From: Candidatus Magasanikbacteria bacterium RIFCSPLOWO2_02_FULL_44_11
Lineage (GTDB): Bacteria > Patescibacteriota > Patescibacteriia > Magasanikbacterales > GWA2-37-8
NCBI GenBank assembly: GCA_001783035.1
Contig: MFQK01000043.1
Span: 1,345-13,387 of the forward strand
Direction: 5' to 3'
DNA length: 12,043 nt
Under the pieces are notes generated by a model, which worked only from the letters and a program-made list of their open reading frames with translations, ran no database searches and was not told the origin of the DNA. Shown here one piece after another: positions 1 through 6,702 of the stretch. A program made the translations under genes and the position numbers. Numbering within the stretch: the stretch's first letter is position 1; each line of letters begins with the position of its first letter.

Positions 1-34
1 TCATATAGTATGTTGTATACTTACGTTATTTATT

Positions 35-646
35 ATGTTCAAATCCTCCCTGGAAATTCCAATCAGATCCCAATATCTTATCCCGACCGTCATCGAAAAA
101 ACGCACTATGGCGAGCGGGCTTATGATATTTACTCACGTCTGTTACAAGACCGTATTATTTTTTTAGGAACTGAAATAGACGATGGCGTGGCCAATGTGA
201 TCATCGCCCAACTCTTGTTCCTCGACAACCAAAGTACCGATAAAGATATCAAACTTTATATAAACTCTCCCGGAGGCTCGGTCACGGCCGGAATGGCAAT
301 TTTTGATACCATGCAATATATAAAATCGGACGTCAGCACAATCTGTATCGGTTTGGCCGCCAGCATGGCCGCCGTACTTCTGGCAGCGGGTAAGCCAAGC
401 AAACGGTTTGCCCTGCCCAACTCGGAGATTATGATCCACCAGGTGATGGGCGGTATGGAAGGCCAGGCCAGCGATATCAAAATACGAGCCGAAAGAATTT
501 TGCGCATCAAGGATCGTTTGAATAAAATTTTGTCTGAACGGACCGGCAAGGATCTTAAAATTATAGAAAAAGACACCGATCGCGACTACTTCTTGAATGC
601 CGAACAAGCTTTCAAATACGGGCTGATCGATAAAGTCATCGAATAA
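35..646 (+). CDS. clpP: ATP-dependent Clp protease proteolytic subunit ClpP
   Basis: Serine peptidase of family S14. It forms the barrel-shaped proteolytic chamber that degrades proteins fed to it by a Clp ATPase in the cytoplasm; no ATPase gene is in this window. The 203-residue length is normal for the family. The catalytic triad is visible: Ser110 in GLAASMA, His135 in MIHQ, and Asp184 in TDRDYFL. The INSPGGSV strand near residues 77-84 and the YGLIDKVI C-terminus are also typical. The usual MIHQP is MIHQV here, a mild variation. There is no Shine-Dalgarno sequence. A TATACT box at 16-21 lies 13 nt before the ATG, so the mRNA probably has a very short leader or none. A terminator at 660-698 closes the unit, so the gene appears monocistronic. 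Confidence 0.97.
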   Translation: MFKSSLEIPIRSQYLIPTVIEKTHYGERAYDIYSRLLQDRIIFLGTEIDDGVANVIIAQLLFLDNQSTDKDIKLYINSPGGSVTAGMAIFDTMQYIKSDVSTICIGLAASMAAVLLAAGKPSKRFALPNSEIMIHQVMGGMEGQASDIKIRAERILRIKDRLNKILSERTGKDLKIIEKDTDRDYFLNAEQAFKYGLIDKVIE

Positions 647-659
647 GCCCATAAAATTT

Positions 660-698
660 ACTAAATTCGGTCGGCTCGTAGCTGGCCGGTTTTTTAGT
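660..698 (+). terminator. Rho-independent terminator after clpP
   Basis: Arms CGGTCGGC (668-675) and GCTGGCCG (681-688) pair with two G-U wobbles around loop TCGTA, followed by T6 at 690-695. An outer ACTAAA (660-665) can pair with TTTAGT (693-698), which makes it roughly symmetric. Confidence 0.8.
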
Positions 699-748
699 GT
701 AATTTTTGCTTAGATTAGCGAAAATTCGCCCAAAAGGGGATAAATCTC

Positions 749-777
749 TTGACAAAAAGCTTGTTTTATGGTAAAAT
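749..777 (+). promoter_or_regulatory. Consensus sigma70 promoter of the structured transcript
   Basis: TTGACA at 749-754, a 17-nt spacer, and TAAAAT at 772-777. This is among the best sigma70-type matches in the window. The predicted start site is about 783-785. A 12-nt palindrome, GCGAA-AA-TTCGC, lies upstream at 718-729. Confidence 0.85.
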
Positions 778-782
778 TAAAG

Positions 783-1107
783 GTCGTTACAACGACGACA
801 GTAAGAAGCTGCGAATTGAACCGTCTAGTTTAGAAACACGGATTTCCCTTACTTACTGCAATCACACTCTATGTTCCGGAAATAGTTTTGAACTGGATCT
901 GGGAACATACGTAGGTAAGCGCTTTATGCGCTCTACATACGTAGATTCCCGTATCCACGACAAGCATGGAGATGTTATGCCGGGTATGACAGGCTTACGC
1001 TCGTCTGCTACTGTATAACATCTTCTTGGGTGCGGTTTCGGTCGCGAATAGCGGCCACAAAAATAAAACTCCCCCTTTGGCGCAAGCCGAGGGGGAGATT
1101 TTTTTTA
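783..1107 (+). ncRNA. Candidate structured non-coding RNA, about 325 nt, unassigned family
   Basis: The segment has its own near-consensus promoter (749-777) and its own GNRA-capped terminator (1069-1106), so a discrete transcript of about 325 nt is expected. Several strong helices are visible. GTCGT-TACA-ACGAC lies near the 5' end. TGTTCC (872-877) can pair with GGAACA (902-907). GTAG plus AGCGC (911-922) pair with GCGCT plus CTAC (928-936). GGAGATGTTAT (968-978) pairs over long range with ATAACATCTTC (1015-1025). The only open frame begins with a TTG that is itself the -35 box, so it lies upstream of the transcription start. Its product resembles no family I know. I find no tmRNA, RNase P, SRP or 6S landmarks. 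An unrecognised small protein gene remains possible. Confidence 0.5.
1069..1106 (+). terminator. Bidirectional Rho-independent terminator
   Basis: CTCCCCC (1069-1075) pairs with GGGGGAG (1091-1097). The stem continues inward (TT/GA, GGC/GCC) to a GCAA tetraloop and is followed by T8 at 1099-1106. On the minus strand the same stem is followed by a T-rich run, so it also ends the hsp20-vanW operon, whose stop is at 1127. Confidence 0.9.
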
Positions 1108-1126
1108 TTTAATTTTTGGCGTATTA

Positions 1127-3100
1127 TCAAAAAGCGGCGGTTGTACTGGCCGGCTGATTACAAAGCTGACCGTTACAAAGTGAACCGGGCAGGACGCCAA
1201 CATGACAAATTTTGGGGAGCGGACGGTAATAACTATCAAAGGTCTGGTCAATTCTTTCGCCGGCGGTAGTCGTCCTCGTATAAGTAAATGCCGCGACCGC
1301 TCCGTTGAAGGCGTTTTGGCATTTTGTTTCACCCGGATCGAGTGACCCATCGTCAATGTAGATAGTTTCCGGCTTGCCGGCGGCAATCCATCTTTTTACC
1401 AGCGGATGCGTATACGAACCGCTTCGGCCATCCGGTTTTCCCCACAAGGCAAAACGCAGCTCCTGCTTCTTATAATCGATACCGGTTTGCAGTAATAAAT
1501 AATTCCCGGTGTCATTCAAAAATTTAAAGTCTAAAATCGGTTCGTACAACGTCGCGTCCGTTCCCGGATTGCGGTTAACGGGGTCGGCATAATAGCTGAC
1601 CACCAGCGAATGGTTGTGCCGCTCCGTGATCGGCAAGCCAGAGTTCATAGCCATACGAAACAGGGTCGTGCCGATCTGACACATTCCCCCGCCAACTTCA
1701 GGTTTTATCTCCCGTCCTTTGATGACGGCTTCCGGTAAATAACCATTTTCAATGGTGTACGGCCCCGCGCTTTTGTTGGCGGAAAATTGCTCGCCGGGTT
1801 TGATTAACAGGCCGTTTAATTTCTTCACGGCGTGGGCGATATTTTTTATACGATTGGTGTGACTATCACGAAAGGTGGAAATACCGATGCCGATAAGGTC
1901 GGTGATTCCCAAATCATTAACTTCGGCTGTTTCAACCGTTGGATCAACGACGTGGACCGACACCGGCACCTTATTGATCGCCGGATCGGCGGCTAAACTC
2001 AAGGCATACACGTCCGGATAATTGCGTTCTTCAAAACGGCTGGTGATATCCTCCGCGGTTTCCTTAAGATCGACCGACAAACCGGCACGACTGGCCTGAA
2101 ATTCTTCCACTTTACCGTCATTGATACTAAACTTCGCCTCGAGCGGTTCAACAGCGATGTTGGGGCTCACCTCATCCGAAATATATTTAGTTATTTTTCC
2201 CCGACTCAATGAAAAAATAACCCGGCCGGATTCGTCTAGGTCGACCGTACTAAATTCAGCTAATTTTTCGTAATCAAACACCCATTTTATATCTATCTTT
2301 GCTTCAGCATCGGTATAATAAAGCGTTACGTCGTCATAGCCGACAATAGTTTTAAATTGAGGAAGAACGACAGACACGGCCGAGGCGGTAATCCTCGGGA
2401 TGCGCAGACGGAGCGCAGCCTCAACCGGCGCATCAGACATTGACGAGATGGCCTTTTGCAAATCCGAAATGATTATCTGATAATCAAACGCTTGTCCGAT
2501 TTTTTCATCGATTATTTTTGGTTCTCGTTTTAGACGATTATATTCGATAGAAGCATCATGCGCCAAATCTTCGTATGGCATGAGTGTCGCTTTCAATGAT
2601 TGCATAAGCCGAGTATCATCCTTCATCACGGGGACGTCGAGTGTCCGCGGTCGCAGCCGCATCGTAATTGGTAGCCAAAAATTTTCCAGGTTATTACCGG
2701 CGCGTCCTTGGGTCAAAGCGAGCTCGGCAAAATCTTCACTGTTTAGTTTTATCGATTCGGGATTATTGTCGGCGATAATTGTCTTCATGTTCACAACCTG
2801 TTTCTCGCCTTCTTTAGTGTTAAAAATTATCGGCAGGCCGAATTTGGCGTAATGGTCGTTTTTCATTTCCACCATGTACTTCACTTCTTCTCGAGTTTTG
2901 CCGCCAAAATCGTAGCTCCCCACCCGTACGCCGGGATAGACGCGGCCTTCGTAAAAATAATTATAAAAAGCGGCTGAACCGGCCGCCGCGCCGCCAAAAA
3001 TGCCGAGAATTATCAGAGTCAACAAAATAATCCGCCGCGCGGTGTGAGGAGGAAATACGGTCAATGTTAACCATGACCACAAGGACTGGAAAAGATTCAT
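1127..3100 (-). CDS. VanW-family cell-wall protein with one N-terminal membrane anchor
   Basis: Membrane-anchored extracytoplasmic protein of 657 residues. A transmembrane helix spans about residues 22-45. It is followed by regions resembling the peptidoglycan-binding PG_binding_4 repeats (YPGVRVGSYDFGGKTREE, about 55-120, and weaker similarity up to ~390). A VanW domain covers about 398-555, with the family hallmarks GEQFSAN, GGGMCQI (470-476), RHNHS (494-498) and NPGTDATLYEP. The C-terminal ~80 residues (DPGETKCQNAFNGA...YYRPLPKICHVG) form the G5-like tail often seen in long VanW proteins. It carries three cysteines (632, 642, 647) that could form disulfides outside the cell. The biochemical role of VanW is not established; binding to wall peptides is the usual inference. 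It starts 4 nt after the hsp20 stop, so the two are cotranscribed. Confidence 0.93.
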   Translation of the reverse strand: MNLFQSLWSWLTLTVFPPHTARRIILLTLIILGIFGGAAAGSAAFYNYFYEGRVYPGVRVGSYDFGGKTREEVKYMVEMKNDHYAKFGLPIIFNTKEGEKQVVNMKTIIADNNPESIKLNSEDFAELALTQGRAGNNLENFWLPITMRLRPRTLDVPVMKDDTRLMQSLKATLMPYEDLAHDASIEYNRLKREPKIIDEKIGQAFDYQIIISDLQKAISSMSDAPVEAALRLRIPRITASAVSVVLPQFKTIVGYDDVTLYYTDAEAKIDIKWVFDYEKLAEFSTVDLDESGRVIFSLSRGKITKYISDEVSPNIAVEPLEAKFSINDGKVEEFQASRAGLSVDLKETAEDITSRFEERNYPDVYALSLAADPAINKVPVSVHVVDPTVETAEVNDLGITDLIGIGISTFRDSHTNRIKNIAHAVKKLNGLLIKPGEQFSANKSAGPYTIENGYLPEAVIKGREIKPEVGGGMCQIGTTLFRMAMNSGLPITERHNHSLVVSYYADPVNRNPGTDATLYEPILDFKFLNDTGNYLLLQTGIDYKKQELRFALWGKPDGRSGSYTHPLVKRWIAAGKPETIYIDDGSLDPGETKCQNAFNGAVAAFTYTRTTTAGERIDQTFDSYYRPLPKICHVGVLPGSLCNGQLCNQPASTTAAF

Positions 3101-3104
3101 GATA

Positions 3105-3536
3105 TTATTCTTCGACTACGACAATAGGAATACTACTGGTACGTTTTGATTTCGGCAAGTGGATCGTGAGGACGCCGTGTTTGTATTCCGAGCGCGCTAA
3201 ATCCCCTTTCACGTCAACAGGCAGAACAATGGTCCGTGAAAAGTTTCCCCAAAGACATTCTTTGGTAAAATAGTTAGTGGCTTCGACGATAGGCAGACGT
3301 TTTCCACGGATAGTCAAAAAATCATTATGCAAATGAAGGGCGATGTCTTCCGGTTTGGTGCCGGCCATGGTGGCAACGACGACTATTTCTTCCTCGGTTT
3401 CCATGACATCGACCGCCAACTGGCCTTCTTCTTGACCGCTAACCCAGTCGCGTGGCGGCGAGCGTTCGAGCGCGGAAAAAAAAGCCACTGCTTCATCGGG
3501 CTCCGATAAAAACGCTTTTTCCAATTCTTCGCGCAT
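3105..3536 (-). CDS. Small heat-shock protein, Hsp20/alpha-crystallin family
   Basis: ATP-independent holdase chaperone that keeps unfolding proteins soluble. The alpha-crystallin domain covers most of the protein, from QLAVDVMETEEEIVV through the conserved GVLTIHLPK near the end. It is followed by a C-terminal IPI motif of the I-x-I type used in oligomer assembly. I choose the ATG at 3536 (143 aa). The frame stays open to a TTG at 3584, but that extension contains a TATACT -10 box (3555-3560) whose start site would fall near 3548, about 12 nt before the ATG. First gene of an operon with the VanW gene. Confidence 0.92.
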   Translation of the reverse strand: MREELEKAFLSEPDEAVAFFSALERSPPRDWVSGQEEGQLAVDVMETEEEIVVVATMAGTKPEDIALHLHNDFLTIRGKRLPIVEATNYFTKECLWGNFSRTIVLPVDVKGDLARSEYKHGVLTIHLPKSKRTSSIPIVVVEE

Positions 3537-3554
3537 AATCGTATGTATGGCGTC

Positions 3555-3584
3555 AGTATAGCATAAAGCCTTACCCCAAGCCAA
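3555..3584 (-). promoter_or_regulatory. Promoter of the hsp20-vanW operon
   Basis: On the minus strand, TTGGCT (3584-3579), an 18-nt spacer and TATACT (3560-3555) lie just upstream of the ATG at 3536. The predicted leader is about 12 nt without a Shine-Dalgarno. No CIRCE element or ROSE-type thermometer is visible in this short leader. Confidence 0.6.
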
Positions 3585-3601
3585 ATATTCGCTCTACCAT
3601 A

Positions 3602-3630
3602 TTGACCGCGGGGCTTCTATCTGGTAGTAT
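3602..3630 (+). promoter_or_regulatory. Promoter of the tRNA-Phe/tRNA-Pro unit
   Basis: TTGACC (3602-3607), a 17-nt spacer and TAGTAT (3625-3630). The predicted start is about 13 nt before the 5' end of tRNA-Phe. It diverges from the hsp20 promoter. Confidence 0.65.
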
Positions 3631-3649
3631 GGTAATACTTTTTTTATAT

Positions 3650-3724
3650 GCCGCGGTAGCTCATCGGTAGAGCGCTGCCCTGAAGAGGCAGGCGTGGTCA
3701 GTTCGACTCTGACCCGCGGCACCA
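3650..3724 (+). tRNA. tRNA-Phe (anticodon GAA)
   Basis: Acceptor arms GCCGCGG and CCGCGGC pair perfectly. The anticodon stem CTGCC/GGCAG holds loop CTGAAGA, giving anticodon GAA. The T arm is GTCAG-TTCGACT-CTGAC. Discriminator A is followed by an encoded CCA at 3722-3724. Confidence 0.97.
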
Positions 3725-3732
3725 GGCAACAA

Positions 3733-3806
3733 CGGGCTATGGCTCAATTGGCTAGAGCGTCTGGTTTGGGACCAGAAGGTTGTGAGTTCAAGTCTCACTA
3801 GCCCGA
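3733..3806 (+). tRNA. tRNA-Pro (anticodon TGG)
   Basis: Acceptor arms CGGGCTA and TAGCCCG pair perfectly. The anticodon stem TCTGG/CCAGA holds loop TTTGGGA, giving anticodon TGG. The T arm is GTGAG-TTCAAGT-CTCAC. The first base is C, as usual for tRNA-Pro. No CCA is encoded (the discriminator is followed by CAC), so the end must be added by the CCA-adding enzyme. It lies 8 nt after tRNA-Phe and probably shares its transcript. As a U34 tRNA it belongs to the class that receives 5-hydroxyuridine-type wobble modification. Confidence 0.96.
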
Positions 3807-3815
3807 CACATAAAA

Positions 3816-4197
3816 TTACCTCATTATTTCATTCGTAATTATTGGGACTTCCTTAATATAGAATTTTTTTACTTCTTTCCAATTAACTTCAAAGTAAATT
3901 TCTGGCTCCGGATCACTTTCTGCGTCGTCAAAATATACTAAACTTTTTAGAATATGGTGATAATTATGGGCAATCCCCGGATATTGAGTTTTTAGTCGTT
4001 TGATAGTATTTTTGAGCGGTTCAATATTTATAGCACACCAATAAAGATCAAAAAAATCCCTCTTTCTACCACGCTGGGAGATGGCTGTAATTTTCATGAC
4101 CGCAATATCGGTCTTATCGAGCACACGAATCGAACCATGCTGAAGCGGACAAAAAATCTAACGCTTTTTTGGTGTAAGATGGTACTGTTTCATAATG
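3816..4197 (-). pseudogene. Remnant of an AbiEii-type nucleotidyltransferase toxin gene, internally deleted
   Basis: The C-terminal part is clear: IRVLDKTDIAVMKITAISQRGRKRDFFDLYW is the conserved C-terminal block of AbiEii/DUF1814 nucleotidyltransferase-like toxins, and the frame runs to 3816. Just upstream, in another frame (about 4197 to 4126), lie codons for HYETVPSYTKKALDFLSASAWF, which reads like the N-terminus of the same family. The stretch that should follow, with the GG-T-L motif and the catalytic acidic residues, is missing. The two halves are joined out of frame near the TGA TTC GTG TGC-like junction around 4125. Where the start codon is expected (before CAT at 4197) the codon is TGG. 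I infer a dead toxin. The surviving 102-residue frame, which would have to start at a GTG, is unlikely to be active. Confidence 0.75.
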
Positions 4198-4202
4198 CCA
4201 AT

Positions 4203-4427
4203 TTAATTTTTGAGAAGCAGTGTCCATAAAGTTTTAGTTCGAGGCCTTAAACACCTTGATTTAGCAATCACTTTTTTCAATAATGCTTTGTCGTAAAAAT
4301 CCAAAGCCCAACGCGCTTCCTTGTCGTTACCAAAATCAGCAATACGCTCAATGATGTATTGAGCGTTTTTTTTGACATTTATTGTTTTAGGATTAGTATC
4401 CCAAAACAGAGCTTGTCTAAACTTCAT
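4203..4427 (-). CDS. DUF6922-type antitoxin-like small protein
   Basis: 74-residue protein with the pattern of DUF6922 proteins, which sit directly upstream of AbiEii-like nucleotidyltransferases: an ALFWD motif near the N-terminus, then NAQYIIERIADFGND, ARWALDFY, and a basic C-terminus ending in KTLWTLLL. DUF6922 is generally taken as the antitoxin half of such pairs; that role is inferred from context. The gene looks intact, although the partner next to it is destroyed. It has its own promoter with TATAAT ending 9 nt before the ATG, so the message should be essentially leaderless. A palindrome overlaps the -35 box, consistent with autoregulation. Confidence 0.75.
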   Translation of the reverse strand: MKFRQALFWDTNPKTINVKKNAQYIIERIADFGNDKEARWALDFYDKALLKKVIAKSRCLRPRTKTLWTLLLKN

Positions 4428-4436
4428 AACACTGGT

Positions 4437-4468
4437 ATTATAACAAAATGTATCTTGCTTTGCAAGAT
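4437..4468 (-). promoter_or_regulatory. Promoter with overlapping palindromic operator of the DUF6922 gene
   Basis: On the minus strand, TTGCAA (4465-4460), a 17-nt spacer and a perfect TATAAT (4442-4437). ATCTTGC-AAA-GCAAGAT, a perfect inverted repeat at 4452-4468, covers the -35 hexamer. A repressor bound there would block RNA polymerase. The binding protein is unproven. Confidence 0.75.
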
Positions 4469-4507
4469 GTTGTGGTCGTAAATAAGGTGTTATTTTTAGT
4501 CTGTTTT

Positions 4508-4550
4508 AGCTCTTTTTTAAAAAGAGCTGCGGGTAACTTTATAAAGTTAC
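4508..4550. repeat. Two adjacent perfect palindromes
   Basis: AGCTCTTTTT-T-AAAAAGAGCT (4508-4528) and GTAACTTT-AT-AAAGTTAC (4533-4550) lie 4 bp apart, between the divergent promoters of the DUF6922 gene and the methyltransferase-like gene. They could be operators, transcript hairpins, or a relic of an inserted element. Neither is followed by a T-run, so they are not standard terminators. Confidence 0.7.
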
Positions 4551-4619
4551 TGATTACCAAATACGTTAGAACGTCGTTCAGGATTTCCGACATGAGTTTA
4601 TCGTTCTATAAATCTGTCC

Positions 4620-4625
4620 TATAAT
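4620..4625 (+). promoter_or_regulatory. -10 box of the methyltransferase-like gene
   Basis: A perfect TATAAT lies 18 nt before the ATG at 4644, inside a small CCTAT-A-ATAGG palindrome (4618-4628). The -35 match is poor (TTTATC, 17-nt spacer). The leader would be about 12 nt. Confidence 0.5.
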
Positions 4626-4643
4626 AGGGGTAGTTTATTTCTT

Positions 4644-5261
4644 ATGCTATCAACTTACCATTCTAAGTATTCAGAAAGAACCCGGGACGAAATTAAAAGG
4701 CGCTCAGCAGTTAAAGAAGAAGAGCTTAAACGGATTTTTAACGAGATAAATTTTGCAACAACCAGTGATCCCGTCCGTGTGGCTGTTTTAGGCTGTGCCG
4801 ATACAAGGTTCGTTCCAAAACATAAAGAGATATTTGAAAAAATTTTTAATAGATCCGTGGAACTAACTACCTTCGATATTTCCCAGGAACATTTGAAGGA
4901 CCAACCAGGTTTTATTCAACATGACTGCACGCTACCTTTACCAAACCAGCCTTACGATATTACTTTTGGCCATGTATTGTTAAAATTTATAGAAACAGAA
5001 AAGCAGTGGGATATAATAAAAAATTCTTATGATGGATTGATTAGTCCCGGATTAGCCATTCACATTTTTGATGAAGAAGATGTTACAACAAAAGAAACTA
5101 AACAAAAGGATGGTTATTGGTCATTGCCACTGGAGAGGTGGGCAGAAGAATTGAAGAAAAAGAATATGAAATATAAGATCCTGAACTGGAGCATATCACT
5201 TGAAGGAGTTCCAATTCCTATACGTGGCTTAAAAGGTGGGGCATTAGTTCTGATTAAATAA
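4644..5261 (+). CDS. Putative class I SAM-dependent methyltransferase
   Basis: Cytoplasmic protein of 205 residues. It follows the class I methyltransferase layout: motif I VRVAVLGCADTRFV (44-57), an acidic end to strand 2 in TTFDIS (75-80), HDCTLPLPNQPYDITFGHVLLKFI (93-116) matching the motif III/IV region, then an IKNSYDGLISPGLAIHIFDE (125-143) segment like the post-motif strand. The helical N-terminal ~40 residues precede the Rossmann core. The motif I glycines are reduced (LGCAD instead of GxGxG), so SAM binding is not certain. I do not recognise a closer family, and the substrate is unknown. It stands alone, with a repeat-linked terminator starting 3 nt after its stop. AT-rich codon use compared with the U32 gene downstream suggests accessory origin. 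Confidence 0.6.
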   Translation: MLSTYHSKYSERTRDEIKRRSAVKEEELKRIFNEINFATTSDPVRVAVLGCADTRFVPKHKEIFEKIFNRSVELTTFDISQEHLKDQPGFIQHDCTLPLPNQPYDITFGHVLLKFIETEKQWDIIKNSYDGLISPGLAIHIFDEEDVTTKETKQKDGYWSLPLERWAEELKKKNMKYKILNWSISLEGVPIPIRGLKGGALVLIK

Positions 5262-5263
5262 AA

Positions 5264-5338
5264 TTTATTCCGAAATAGTCAACCAGCGCCGACGACAGAA
5301 GACCATTCTAGAAATAGAGTGGCTTTTGTTTGTTTTTT
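5264..5338 (+). repeat. Dispersed repeat family, copy A (full-length type)
   Basis: TTATTCCGAAATAGTC, a conserved AACCAGCGCCGAC core, then the hairpin CCATTCTA-GAAA-TAGAGTGG (5303-5322) and a T-rich tract. It closely matches copy B at 7584-7655 and shares its left half with copies at 6999, 8354 and 9272. It lies directly behind the methyltransferase-like gene. Confidence 0.85.
5303..5338 (+). terminator. Terminator within repeat copy A
   Basis: CCATTCTA (5303-5310) pairs with TAGAGTGG (5315-5322) around a GAAA tetraloop, followed by the T-rich 5324-5338 tract. The matching hairpin in copy B differs at two pairs that keep pairing. Confidence 0.75.
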
Positions 5339-5399
5339 GGACTATAAAAATTAAACTGGGCTACGCAACTATTATCAGGCTTTTACAAAGAAGCCATGA

Positions 5400-5428
5400 T
5401 TGACAATACGCGTATTTTAGCGTACAAA
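5400..5428 (+). promoter_or_regulatory. Promoter of the U32-ferredoxin operon
   Basis: TTGACA (5400-5405), a 17-nt spacer and TACAAA (5423-5428). A perfect 12-nt palindrome, AATACGCGTATT (5405-5416), lies in the spacer and could be an operator. The leader to the ATG at 5455 is about 20 nt with no Shine-Dalgarno. Confidence 0.6.
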
Positions 5429-5454
5429 TGGTGCATATCTAGTTATTAAACCCT

Positions 5455-6702
5455 ATGAACCACCCCATCGAAATCATGTCGCCGGCAGGCTCATTTGAGA
5501 CGATGACCGCCGCAATCCAGGCAGGCGCCAACGCTGTCTATTTTGGCATTGAACAACTGAATATGCGCGCTCGCTCAACTAATAATTTTACGATTGACGA
5601 TCTACCAACGATCGTAGCGAAGTGCCGAGCCGCTGGGGTAAAAACGTATTTAACAGTCAACACGATTCTCTATAACCATGATTTGGCGCTGCTCCATAAA
5701 ATTTGCGATGCCGCAAAAAAGAATAGTGTGACAGCTGTTATTGCCAGTGATATTGCCGCGATATCGTATGCCAACTCGATTGGATTGGAGGTGCATATTT
5801 CCACCCAGCAAAATGTCAGTAATGTGGAAGCGGTGGCGTTTTATGCCAAATTTGCCGATGTGATTGTTTTGGCGCGCGAATTGACTTTGATGCAAATTGA
5901 ACAAATTAGCGAAGCGATCAAAGAACGAGATATTCGTGGTCCAAAAGGTGAATTGGTGCAGATTGAGTTGTTTGCGCACGGCGCGCTGTGCGTTGCAATT
6001 TCCGGTAAATGCTACATGAGTTTAGCTACTGACAACGCCTCTGCCAATCGTGGGGCTTGTTTACAAAACTGCCGACGCTCATACCGCGTCACAGACAATG
6101 AAACCGGCGAAGAATTGGTCATCGACAATCAGTACATCATGTCGCCGAAAGATTTATGTACGATTGGTTTTATTGATAAAATTTTGGCTGCCGGCATACG
6201 AGTGCTCAAGCTTGAAGGACGTGGCCGTTCGGTAGAATATGTATATACCGTTACTAAAGCGTACCGTGAAGCTGTGGATAGTTACAAAGATGGCATTTAT
6301 ACCCCCGAGAAGATCGCTGCTTGGACAAAGAAATTAGAATCGGTCTTCAATCGTGGTTTGTGGCATGGCGGCTATTATTTGGGTAAGAAATTGGGTGAAT
6401 GGAGTGGAGCATACGGATCGCAAGCAACAAAAGAAAAGGTGTTTATCGGTTCGGCAGAAAAATATTTTGCCGATCCTAAAGTTGGCCAATTTATTATTGA
6501 AAGCGGCGAACTTTCCATTGGTGATTCGATTATTATCGCTGGCCCCACGACCGGCATAATTGAAACAGTGGTGAAGAGCATGCGAGTGAATGATATTGAA
6601 GTGACCAAGGCTATAAAGGGTAATACGGTGACGCTCCCAATAGAGAGTACGGTACGCGGCAGTGATAAACTCTTTGTTCTTATCGACCGCGCCCATGCCT
6701 AA
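5455..6702 (+). CDS. U32-family protein, TrhP/RlhA-like tRNA or rRNA hydroxylation enzyme
   Basis: 415-residue cytoplasmic protein of family U32. The TIM-barrel opening is seen in IEIMSPAGSFETMTAAIQAGANAVYFG. The family signature ELFAHGALCVAISGKCYMS lies at 171-189. Four cysteines (179, 186, 202, 206, the last two in NRGACLQNC) match the set that binds an Fe-S cluster. KLEGR (252-256) and the C-terminal beta domain (about 330-413) are also typical. U32 proteins are named peptidases, but the best-studied bacterial members, TrhP and RlhA of E. coli, make 5-hydroxyuridine at tRNA position 34 and 5-hydroxycytidine in 23S rRNA. The length fits TrhP-like single-module proteins better than the longer RlhA. 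The downstream ferredoxin gene overlaps by 8 nt, implying translational coupling and a redox partner. Which RNA it modifies cannot be told from the sequence. Confidence 0.9.
   Translation: MNHPIEIMSPAGSFETMTAAIQAGANAVYFGIEQLNMRARSTNNFTIDDLPTIVAKCRAAGVKTYLTVNTILYNHDLALLHKICDAAKKNSVTAVIASDIAAISYANSIGLEVHISTQQNVSNVEAVAFYAKFADVIVLARELTLMQIEQISEAIKERDIRGPKGELVQIELFAHGALCVAISGKCYMSLATDNASANRGACLQNCRRSYRVTDNETGEELVIDNQYIMSPKDLCTIGFIDKILAAGIRVLKLEGRGRSVEYVYTVTKAYREAVDSYKDGIYTPEKIAAWTKKLESVFNRGLWHGGYYLGKKLGEWSGAYGSQATKEKVFIGSAEKYFADPKVGQFIIESGELSIGDSIIIAGPTTGIIETVVKSMRVNDIEVTKAIKGNTVTLPIESTVRGSDKLFVLIDRAHA

Noticed and set aside
164..652. Long antisense frames over clpP, U32 and DUF5667
   Set aside because: Shadows of strongly conserved genes on the other strand, with no promoter or family similarity.
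749..1018. 89-codon open frame within the candidate RNA
   Set aside because: Its start TTG is the -35 box of the promoter, so it would lie upstream of the transcript start. The product has no family features, and the region folds strongly.
783..1068. tmRNA, RNase P RNA, SRP RNA or 6S RNA
   Set aside because: No tRNA-like ends with TTCGA/CCA and no tag frame; no GAGGAAAGTC-type P4; no SRP apical loop in the right context; no long 6S-like open duplex.
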